Positions 35,601 to 47,600 of a stretch of DNA of 64,000 nt are shown here, in pieces. The stretch comes from Elmis aenea (taxonomy: Eukaryota; Arthropoda; Insecta; Coleoptera; Elmidae). The first letter of the stretch is position 1; each line of letters opens with the position of its first letter. Location: the NCBI GenBank assembly GCA_947652605.1, contig OX393579.1:19923674-19987673 (forward strand), written 5' to 3'. The notes under the pieces are model-generated. The model had not been told where the DNA came from. It did no database searches and was given only the letters and a program-made list of their open reading frames with translations. The position numbers were made by a program, and so were the translations under genes.

Positions 35601-38600
35601 CACAGGCGGTATAAATAACAAAGACGATACCTTATCAGAGTTTTCGGCGGCACGTGTCGTTCACTCGATATTAACGCTTAAACTTTTGCACTCGTAGCGA
35701 AGAATGGAGACGAGGAAATGGTGTTTGCAGCAACTGGAGTCACGCTGTACGTTTATTTGCTTGATTTTCTCCGGTGTAGCGAGCTTGTCGTATATCGGCA
35801 AAACAGCCCGGTTTATCCAATGAATCAACCTTAGCAACGATGCTCACTAACAACCTGCACTTGCGTTATGGTCCCAAAATTGGCATTAAAGCCGGCGTTT
35901 TCATAACGACGCCACCAATGGACCACAACCAAATTACATACGTAGAATAACGCACTAACACCACTCGTCGACGCTTAACGGTCGGCTGTCAAGTCACACC
36001 TCCTTTCGGAAATCAAAAATCCAAATTTACAACGGCTATCGCGGCCGAAACCCAAACTAAAGTCACGATCGGCGCACTAAACTTTGATGTACCATGTCCG
36101 CCAAAAGTCACGTAACAAATCCCCCTCTAAGTAGTAAAGAAAAAAAGTCGCAGACTTTTTTTTTTTCCTAACACTAAACTAACTACACATTTTACTATAA
36201 TGATACTACAAAATCCCTAACAGTTATAATGCTACAATAACCCTAACAGTTAAACAAAAAAAAATAATTTTTAAAGCAAAATATAAAGAATATCTTCTAG
36301 ATTGGGGATCAATTCTGACCGTCGCTAAAGATTACATAACAGCGCCGAAGATCAGGATTGTCTAATACCCAATATAGCAGAACGGTAACGAAATAAAAAT
36401 TTAAGAAAAAAAAGGATTCTCGAAAATAGTCCAACAAATGATAAGCAAATCACTAACATCACACGGGACTTAATTCCCACAAACACGCAAAAACATTATT
36501 GCCTAAAAGAAAAGTAGTAATAAAAAGAAACCAAAAGAAAGAACCGAAAGGTCCAAGAGGAACCAACGTAACCTACTAACACAGCGCCGATAAGGACACT
36601 GAACTGAGACTAAAGAGGTATAAACCAATCGGTTTATCCTCGAAACTGGTAAGAAATATATCGCGGACTTTGGGCAAAGAAAAGCGCTGTCGTGATCCAC
36701 CTGTCCAGGAGAGATCACACAGTGAAACCAAAAGACAGCAGTCATCCGTCACTCAACTACTCTGACAGAGGCGGCTCGGTCTGAGTCCAAAGAGTCAGGG
36801 TTCCGAGAACTGATCGCTTGTCGTCATGTTCGCATCTATCCATCATCAGTCATTTCCAGAAAGAAGAAAGTTCCAAAGCAAGACAGAAGAAAACAAAGCG
36901 AGTGTTTAGGGGGCTTTTACCCCTGGTAACTACACACCCTTGGCCAATTCTATATCCTGCACCAAGAAGGAGAGAAAGCGGGTGTTTAGGGGGCTTTTAC
37001 CCCTGGTACCCACGCACCCTTGGCCAATTCTTCATCCTGAACCAAGAAGGAGAGAAAAGAGAAAGAAACAGAAAGTTGCGAAACGTCAAATGATGAAGCC
37101 GAGACATCGACCAAACACGAGCATAGAAACTGTCAGTCCAAAGAAAATTCCCAGTAGGGAAAGCAACTAAGTAAAGAGAAAGTGAACCAACAAGTAACAG
37201 AAAATGTCGTATTAGTCTTCAGCAAGATATGGCTTCATATCTTGAACATGCCAGGTGCCTACGTCTTTACCAGACTCGTCAGCTAACTGGTAAGTCCAAG
37301 GAGACACACGTTTCAGAACAGTAAAGGGACCAATAAACTTCGCAGTAAGTTTGGCGTTTATGTAAGCAGCGGCGTTGGACAAAGCAAAGTTCCTGCGCCA
37401 CACAAGTGAGTTTACAGCAAACTCAACTGGGCGTCGACGAAGATTGTAGCGTCGGCTAGCTTGTTCGTAAGCCTTGTTCAATCGATTCTTAATATCCAAA
37501 CGCAGTTGTTCTATGCCTTTCGTTCGTAAGCCAGGTTCGTCAACAGTGCGATCGGGATCTTCAATCGGTTCATTGAGATCGGGTGGTCGTCCCATGTGAT
37601 CTCCATATAGATGGTGCTCACGCCCGAAGTTAGCAAAAAAAGGAGAATGACCAATTACTTCATGTTTGGACGTGCGAATAGCACAAGCAACTTTTGGCAA
37701 TAGCGAATCCCACTTTCGGTGGTTATCAGCAACATACGAAGAAAGCATAGTTTTTAGTACGCGGTTAATGCGTTCTGCAGGATTAGCCTGCGGATGGTAA
37801 GGAGCATTAAATAGAATTTTAGAACGATAGCGTTCACATAGAGAACCAAACTCTCTACTACGAAATTGTACACCATTATCACAGATAATGTATTGCGGTG
37901 TACCATAAACTAAAAAAATTTCATCTTCTACAGCGCGACAAACCGTAGCAGCTGTAGCACGACGAAGAGGAAAGAAGCAAGAGTATTTAGTAAAGCAATC
38001 AGCGACAACAAGAATAAAGGTATAGCCTTTAGGCGAACGAGGAAGAGGTCCTACAATATCGATGCAGAGGAACTGCCAAGGACGAGAAGGTTTAGCACGA
38101 GGTACCATAAAACCATAAGGTTTCTTCTGTTCTACCTTATGTGCGGCACAAACTGCACATCTCCGGACATATCTAGCAACAGAGGATCTCATTTTAGGCC
38201 AATAGTAACGTGTGGCCAAACGCTCAAACGTTTTGAACACACCAGCGTGACCGGCAGTTGGTAAGTCATGGTTCTCATTGATGAGATCTCGATGAAGTTC
38301 CGTAGGAACAACAAACTTCCAGTTATCGCATTCCGGATCGAGCCCACGAATACGAGGAGAAGTATACTTAAAGACCTTACCATTGTCGACACGCCAAACA
38401 GGATATTTATCCGGGTTGGTTTCGATAGAGGTACGTAAGCGACAATACCACTCATCAGAAGTCTGAAGTGGAGGAAGAATAATGGCAGGTTCCACGACAT
38501 CAAGTTTAGGAACAGAACGAGACAAAGTATCTGGAACGACATGATCTTTGCCCTTGCGATGGACTATTGTGAAGTCGTACTGCTGGAGTCGTACGCTCCA

Positions 38601-41600
38601 CCGAGCAAGACGTCCAGAAGGATCCTTTAGATTATTAAGCCAAATCAAGGAGTGGTGGTCAGTGACCACAGTAAAGTGAGCACCTTCGATATATGGTCGG
38701 AATTTTTCTATGGCCCATACGACTGCGAGACATTCTTTTTCTGTGGTGCTGTAATTACGCGCTGCTTTCTGCAACGAACAGCTAATATAACTAACTGCAT
38801 GTTCGCCGTCATCATGCGTTTGGGTCAAGATAGCACCTACACCATAATCTGAGGCATCAGTCTGAATAGTAAACTCCTTGTTAAAATCAGGACAGCTAAG
38901 AATTGGAGCAGCAATAAGAGCTTCCTTAATGGCCGTAAAAGCTAGTTGACATTCGTCACTCCAAAGAAAGTTAGCATTCTTTTTAGTAAGAGAAGTAATA
39001 GGAGAAACAACGGTAGAGAAATTAGGAATAAAACGTCGGTACCACGATGCCATTCCTAGGACACGACGTACTTCAGTAACGGAAGTAGGAATAGGTAAGT
39101 TAAGAATAGCAGAAACCTTTTCTGGGTCCACATGTAAACCCTGTTTATCGACAACATAACCGAGATAGCGTAATTCGGGACGGCAAAAGTAACATTTATC
39201 TCGACGAACAGTAAGACCAGCGTCCACAAGTCGTTTGAAGACTTCCCGAAGGACGTCCAAGTGCTTATCAAAGTCATTCGTGACTATGACAATATCATCG
39301 AGATAGACAAAGACATGAGGTTCTAGGTCTGCGCCGATAACGCGGTCGATCAGCCGTTGCCAGGTGGCTGGAGAATTATGTAACCCAAAGGGAAGGCGTC
39401 GGAACTGAAATAAACCTCTGTTTGGTACAGTAAAGGCAGTAATAGGTCTAGACTCAGCTTTAACAGGAATCTGCCAATAAGCAGTTTTAATATCCAAACT
39501 AGAAAGAAACTTAGCGTCACGTAGACGATCTAGAATATTAGATACATAAGGAAGAGGATACGCATCACGTTCAGTGACTTTGTTTACCTTGCGATAGTCC
39601 ACACAGAACCTATAAGTACTATCTTTCTTTTTGACAAGCACAATGGGCGATGCCCACGGTGATTGTGACGGTTCGATAACACCTTGCTCCAGCATGGTGT
39701 TCATTTCAGCATCCACAAACTTTTGTAGTGCTGGAGAGATAGGGTAGTAACGCTGTTTGATGGGTTCAGCCGTAGTACGAATTTCGTGTTCAACAAGGTT
39801 CGTGCATCCCAAAGTCGATTTCATAACAGAGAAGATATCCCTAAGCAACGAAGAAAGGAGAGACATCTGCCTTGCGTCCAAGTGACTATGGTCTGTAATG
39901 GAAGCAATTTCTAGCTCTTTCCTATCGCTAAACGTCCATCCTCCATTACGGATATTGGGAATGATTCCCAATTTCTTCCAAAAGTCAACTCCTAAGATAA
40001 GAGAATGAGGTAGCGAAGGTATAACTAGAATTTCTGTTAAGACAACGCGTTTTTCTACTACTACAGGAACACAAAGTAATCCCAAAACGGAACAGGATAC
40101 GCCATTAGCGACAGTACACTCAGGAATAGAACAAGGCAACAAAGTTAAATCAAAAGACTTGAGTACGTTCCAACCAGAACGACCAAGTATAGTACGGGAA
40201 GCACCAGAGTCTAATAGACCTAGAAAAGTTTTCCCAAAAATCTCTACAGATAAATATGGGCGTTCGTCACCCTCAGAAGAAGCTAAAAGAAAATCTAAAG
40301 CGAATTTAGATCGAATGTCTAAGTCAGAAAAGGAATCCGAGATTGCAGTACTAGAAGAGAAAGGTGAGTCAGTCACTCGGGTCGACGACTCACAAGTTAG
40401 TTTTCCGAAGGCTTATTATTATTACATTTCGGACAAGTCCGAGTAGTGTGGTTCGGTTGGCCACACTTATAACAGTGACGTTTCTGGGGTTGGGGACAAG
40501 AAGGAGAAACATGACCGGTTTTCCCACAATTCCAGCACGTCATGGAAGCGAAAGGTTTGGAAGAAGAAGCAATAACAGTCTCAGAAGGTACCGTACTCGA
40601 GGTAGAAACAGACGCAATAGGTTTAGTACGTTTAAGAGAAGAAGGAACATCAACTTTATCGATACGTTGGCGAGAAGATCGTTGCGTACACGCTAAGTCA
40701 GGTTCCAGCAAAGGTTCGGGTCCAGATCGAGGTTCAAAACGTCGATTCCGAATCTCTGCATCCTCTAACGTGCGTAACAATGAAACGAGTTTAGTAAAGG
40801 TAGTCGGTTGTTGAAAAAGTAAGCTTTGCGAATATTTAGGACGTAGATTGCAGATAATACGATGAAGTTGTTCAGACTCAGAAGGAATGAAGGTCAATCT
40901 GCGAAATAAATTGCGCATAGCAGCAACAAATAAAGTTGGGCGTTCGGAAGATCCTTGTAAACGATTGTAGATTTCTTGTCTCAATCTCTCGTCATAATCT
41001 GATGGTAAAAATGCTTGACGAAGATTAATAACTAGAGAATTCCAGTCGCGAATATCCTCGCGCACTGAACGATACCATAAAAGAGCATCGCCTTCAAACA
41101 GGTCGATAGCCGAAGAAAATAATTGAAAGGTACTAACATTACGCGCTATTCTTAGTTCTTCAACACGTTCCAAGAAAGAGCTAACGGAAGCATCGCTTCG
41201 TCCACTAAACGTAATGCCCCATTTCGAGACAGGAACAAACTTTGCAGAAAATGTTTGAGAAACCGGAGGAACTAGAATATCGCCTTCGTCGGACGAGTCA
41301 TCTGACACATGTGTCACCGCATTACGAAGCGGAGTACTGGTGGTTGGTGGAACAGTCTGATCACGTAACGCGCGTTTGTAAGCGTTTTCGAACTCTGTTT
41401 TAAGCTCATGCGCACGCAGTCGAAGCGCATTAAGTTCACTTTTCATCTCGCCGGTAGTAGGGTTAGCGAGTTCAAGGCGTCGATCAGTATGTTTCATCAG
41501 CGCCGAAGTACGACGGAAACACGCAGCTTTCGTATCACCTTCAAAAGTTTGAAGTGCCGATTCTAATTCAATTAAATTTCTAGTGATAGCTAACTTATCA

Positions 41601-44600
41601 TCGTTAAACTCAACCGTATAGGCAACTTGCGATAGCGATTTTTCTGAATACAATTTAAGCACGCCACGAACTGACTTTCTCATCTCGGCTACTGTAGCGG
41701 ACGGAAAACCACGGCTCGTTAACTCATACGCGAGCTCACCTTGATTCAGAGAGTCAATAAAATCTTTCCAAATGCACAACGGTGCCATTGCTTCTAGTCA
41801 AAATCAGTAAGGTATAACAAGTAATTAACTTTCCTTCGAGAAGGAAGAAAACAACCCAAAAGGAAAGAAAAGCAACTAAATAGCCTAAAAGAAAAATTAT
41901 TTGGACTAAATTTTTGACCGAAACTGTACCTACGTATCAAGTCTGGTCGAAAAAGACTTCCAAAAACCTATAAAGCAATAAAAAAAAATTGGACAAAAAT
42001 TTTGACTGGCTCTGTATATAGAAAATGTGCAAAATTGCGTAAATCCTTCTAAGGAATCTATAGAACCAATAAAAAGACAAAGTACCAAATTGTTGTTCAA
42101 CCCTGTATATCAGAAATCCTAAAAACAAGTAGCAAAGTCGAAAACATGTAGCAGAGAGGTCAAAGCATAAAGAAGCGTAACGAAACTAGAATAAATGTAT
42201 GCTTGCATTTATTAGGAACGCCTAGATATATGCAACACACGTAGCAAGATATAAAATTCTAGAAAAATTGCAAAAGAAAAATTTACAAGATAAAGGCAAT
42301 TATCAAACAAGTCCCTAAATGAGTAAGTATAGTTACACAAAGCCAACAAGGTTTAGTTACACAAAGCCCCTAATGTTGGGCGTCAATTTTGTTACACGAT
42401 TATCGGCCACTTTCCAAGAAAGCCAATGCTCTTGCAACAAGAACGGGTGGTTCGGACTCGCGGCTAGTTCAGACGAGAAGGGGTAGGTCCGAATTAGAAA
42501 GAAACTTAAAGACAGGAATAAGGGCGCCACACTATTTAATTTTGCAAGGTTTCAAATAGTAAAAAAACTGAGAAGGGAAATAAAGAACTCGTAGGCTTGA
42601 ACGATATATGCCTTTAATAACACATAAACTTGACAAAGACAAACATATAATTAAATCAAATCAATCAAATAGGTTGCAACAAGTTTAAAGCACAACCAAA
42701 AATAAATCACATACCTCACCTAGGAGTGAGGGGACAAAATGATCATCTTAATGTTACTAACCAATAAATGTTCAGATAAAGTTAACAATCAATAATGCTC
42801 AAATTGAAATGATCGCACAATAGTGATCAACCAGTTAATTTAAACAGTAAGCAAATTAATAATTAATCTAACAACAAACATTAACACAATAACGTCATAA
42901 GGGGGGGGCGCAGTTAACCACAGGCGGTATAAATAACAAAGACGATACCTTATCAGAGTTTTCGGCGGCACGTGTCGTTCACTCGATATTAACGCTTAAA
43001 CTTTTGCACTCGTAGCGAAGAATGGAGACGAGGAAATGGTGTTTGCAGCAACTGGAGTCACGCTGTACGTTTATTTGCTTGATTTTCTCCGGTGTAGCGA
43101 GCTTGTCGTATATCGGCAAAACAGCCCGGTTTATCCAATGAATCAACCTTAGCAACGATGCTCACTAACAACCTGCACTTGCGTTATGGTCCCAAAATTG
43201 GCATTAAAGCCGGCGTTTTCATAACGACGCCACCAATGGACCACAACCAAATTACATACGTAGAATAACGCACTAACACCACTCGTCGACGCTTAACGGT
43301 CGGCTGTCAAGTCACACCTCCTTTCGGAAATCAAAAATCCAAATTTACAACGGCTATCGCGGCCGAAACCCAAACTAAAGTCACGATCGGCGCACTAAAC
43401 TTTGATGTACCATGTCCGCCAAAAGTCACGTAACAAGGTGTTAAATCAGGGCCATAACAAGGATGACTTAGCACAACAAAACAAGAATCCTGGATACTGT
43501 TAAACTTTATGAACCTTATGCACTCTGCAACTGTCGTAAATCTGTAGATTTTTCGTAGATAAGAATTTGACCTTATCTCTTGCAACTAAATTGCCAAAAA
43601 TTGAATAGTTTTACGACAAGTATCTTCTGTAATTGTAAAACCTATTTTATTTTTTCAATCAATAAGTTTCATTCGCATCCCAGAAAACTGTAGCTAAAGA
43701 TTTAAGATTTAAGCCTTTTAGTCCTTAGAAACACTACTGCACGAATTTTAGCTATAGGAGGGTCTCCGGGAAATACCTAGGTGTCGTTACCACACACACT
43801 TCTTGAAAAACATCTATATTGTCCTGTAAGGCGTCTTAAAAATCTTAAGCATTTTTTTAAAACAAAATTTGTGCTCTTGTAAGCAGTATGGGTATCTAAC
43901 GTGTAATAGTATATTACATAACAAGAGTTGTAAGAAGCATATTACGCACAAGTGGAAACGTTGCGCACGGCGATTGGGTATTTTCTTGAGTGCGTAATTG
44001 CTTTACAACTGGTGTTATATAGCATACTTTTTCTACGATCACATAATACATACGATTTTATCGGTTTTTCGGCTAATAGTAAACACACTTGTACGTATGC
44101 TGTTAACTGTCAAGTTTGACGTAAGTCTACTTTGACATTTTTAGAAAATTGTGATTTTTGCTTACCATGCGCACGGTCTACTAAACAGGTTGAGAAACTC
44201 CCATATAAAACCGGCTGGAGCCGGTAACTAGTTCCGTAAATTATCCCACAAAAAACAATAAATTTCTTACTTTTCTTGTCGTTTCTATGTTCTTGCCTTC
44301 AGGGGTCCTTTAAACCTTGGGCCATCTTGAATAGATTTTCTGTACCATTTAGACTTTAGTTAGACTGTTTGTTTAAAATATCACTATTTTACTTAAGACC
44401 AGTGGTAGATTGGTCCACCGTGACACCGGAAAAATTCTCGTTGGGCCATCGTTCAATGAGCTGCTTTAATGGAAAAATATACAACAATTGATTCCATATT
44501 ATTTCAATATTGGTTGGCAGATTATTCAAAACTTTCATGGGCCGGTTCTATGTCGCAAATCCACCCCTGCTTGAGACTATGTTGGCATCCATCCTTTGTT

Positions 44601-47600
44601 TATAAATATGGGTTCTTTTTTTTCCGTCAAAACACTTCTATACTCAAGATTTATTTTATACATTTTTACAACACAGTAACCATGTTGAAATTTGTGTGGG
44701 TGAGTCAACTAAAAATTCAGAAAATTTAAATCAATTTGCACTTACTTAGATCAAGTAGGCTTCCACAAATATATTATAACTTTTGGTTGTTTGTTGTCAA
44801 AACAGATGTTGCATATTTTTTACTTGCGTTGATTACAAAATAAAAATATCTAAAAAAAAAACGTCTGCAGAAAGCTGATTGGCAGGTTTTATACTGCGTA
44901 CAAGGAGCGAGAAAACATCCTGTAATTGTTTTCAATCAGTGCGGACAATGATAAAACGCTAAACAGGATTGAATAAAGCGTCAGAGAATCAAAAATGACG
45001 CCCAAACAAAAGAGAGTGCAACTTGTTACGGCTGTCTATAAATTTGGCCACACCTTTAAAAAATTGAGCATGATATTGAAAATATTCCACGAATAGAATG
45101 CGGCACCCAAATACGGTAAAACGCAATTTACAATACAAAAAGTTTATTACGTAAACTTCGAGATGGGAATCTTAAACAATCGAATCAAACTTTTGTTGTA
45201 ATGGATGATGAATCCTACTTTACATTAGATGGGAGCGACGATGCCAGAAGCAATTGCTATTTCTTCAAAGGCAGCTATCCATTATCATGTTAAATTCAAG
45301 AGACACGTAAAATTTACCAAGAAACTTTGGGTATGGCGCGCAATAAGTAACAAAGGAAGATATGTGACTTTCTTCGAGGTTCCCAAAATAGTTTTTTGCA
45401 GCCTTGATAACTTCTTCATTCGACTTAAATCTCTTTTCAGCCAAAAATGTTTTAAGTTTCGGGAACAGATGGAAATCCGAAGGAGCCAAATCAGATGAAT
45501 ACGGTGGATGAGGAAGGATGTCGAACGTTAGTTCTGTCAATTTTTGCTTCACGTTTGCGCTCGAATGAACGGGTGCATTGTCTTAGTGAAACAACACTTA
45601 TTCATTGACCATTTCCGGACGTTTTTCTGAACTGCAGTTTTCAACTTCTCCAAGTATGTTGCGTAATATTGGCCAGTAATGACTTTTTCTTTTTCAAGAT
45701 AATCAATGGGTAACATTCCTTTGAAATCTCAAAATATTGACGTCATCACCTTCCGGCCGATTGAATGGTCTTTGCATTCTTTGGAACAGATTTACTCTGC
45801 TCAATTCATGAATCGATGTTTCTTCCATGGTCACAAATCGTCTTAAAATACATTGATTTCCTTTTAAACACACCCAGATTATCGGCCGAGGTTAAAATGC
45901 TCAAATGCGTTTTTGTTCTGGATTGAGCAAATGCGGCACCCATCTTGCAGAAAGTTTTTTAAACAGTGTTTCTTAAACTGTGGGTCGCGAGGATTTTATT
46001 TTGGGTCGCAAACCATATTGAAACTAATAATAAAGTTTTTATTTATTTAACCAAGCCGGAAATTATTATTTTATTCATTTTAAAGGTAATTTTTTGTGTA
46101 ATGAGATTTTAAGTTTTAGTTTATAAATAAATTTAATAGCAAATTCAACATGTAGTTTTTTATATTTATACAAATAATAAGGGTTATAAACAGGCACCCG
46201 AACAGCAAAAAGTAACGGTTCAGTCCCGGTTACTGGTTCATCAAATTTTAACTTTTCAGTTTACGGTCCAAACCACCAGTTTTTATTTTATAATGATTCG
46301 ACAACTGGTTCGGCAGCAACGGTTCAGTTCCAGTTCCGATTAATGTCATTTTGTTTTTAATAGGTAATTTTAAAAAGTATAGTTACATTATGCAAAAATG
46401 TTTACGATGACGATTATTATTAATAACTAAACTGTCCGAAATTTTTCTATTTTTGGTCAAATGTAATCAAAATTACGAAAATAATTTATATGCAGTGTCA
46501 TTAACAAATATAATTGATCCGAATTGAACCGGTTATAGCGGTTCCAACCGGTTCACACCAGTCGTTTTGGTTTGATTTTGCGGTTTTGTTGCTTTTTAAC
46601 TAAAAGGTTCCGTTCCGATTCACGGTTCATGAAACACGTACCGGTTCGTATAGTTTTTGTCCCAGTTCCGGATCGGTTCGGGTTGCGACGAGTTTTTGGA
46701 TTGAAAAGTGGGTCGCGAAGAGAAAAGTTTAAGAAACACTGATCTAAAATATGATTTACTCGTTCATGAGAGATGCCCACAGTTTCCTTAATTTCACTCA
46801 CCTTTGTTTGGCGATCTGCTAAAACCATGTCATACATTTTATCCCAATTTCTGGCCGTTTTTAAACGTCCTGAACGTGGTTCATCACTTGTGAGCAGGGA
46901 CTAAAAACGAAAAAAATTCCGTTCGTTTCTGTTCGGAACGAAAACGAAATATATCGTTTTCGTTCTTTTCGTTCTAACCGATAAAATTCTTTTTTCGTTT
47001 CCGTGAACCGAAATAATAACGGTTAAAACCGGTTTTACAATATTTTTTTTTGTCGTCAAAAAATCAATTTTTTTTTTAGTCACCACAACCCTCTATAAAT
47101 ACGATAACAATATTTGCGTCTCAACTAAAATATAAACGATGACGATGGGGTTTGATGCTCACGGACAGCATATTTTAGACTGGCGAACCATCGCCATATT
47201 AAATTTACCAAATCGTTAAACACATTAACATTTAACCATTTTATTAAGTTTAACACCCGTAAGGTGCAAAAACACAACGTGATTAGGTTAAATTAGACAC
47301 ACGATCTTTATCTAAAAATATGAAAATATAGCAAGAGCTGTTTTAAATTTGTTTTAGTACTAAAAATCTATGCATTTGAATTAAAGAAGATCCTGCTGTA
47401 ATTATTTAAAAAGACAAAAGAATGAATTCAAGTGGATAATTTACTAAATGTTATAAATAAAAAAGATATTAAAAATAACTTGAAATATACTTTAACTTTA
47501 TAGTTTGTACATACCATACAATATACATTTTCACATTCCGTTAAATCTTACTAGCAACACATCTTCCAATAAATCTTCTTTTACATTAGTCCTTTTTGAA

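Larger units (their letters stand above)
35072..43435 (-). mobile_element. Complete Ty3/gypsy LTR retrotransposon
   Basis: Two 1046-bp LTRs with TG...CA ends (35072-36117 and 42390-43435), flanked by a 4-bp AGGT duplication (35068-35071, 43436-43439). Gag and pol are open on the minus strand and there is no env. I saw a single LTR difference by eye (T at 35362, C at 42680), so the insertion is recent. It lies in intron 2 of the galactosyltransferase gene, inside an old mariner copy. Confidence 0.96.

Noticed and set aside
36818..37170. Overlapping plus-strand frames with repeated LLPLV segments
   Set aside because: They lie antisense in the gypsy 3' region and simply reflect its 80-bp direct duplication.
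45229..45498. Plus-strand frame MGATMPEAIA...
   Set aside because: It joins a maT relic to antisense mariner sequence; not a gene.
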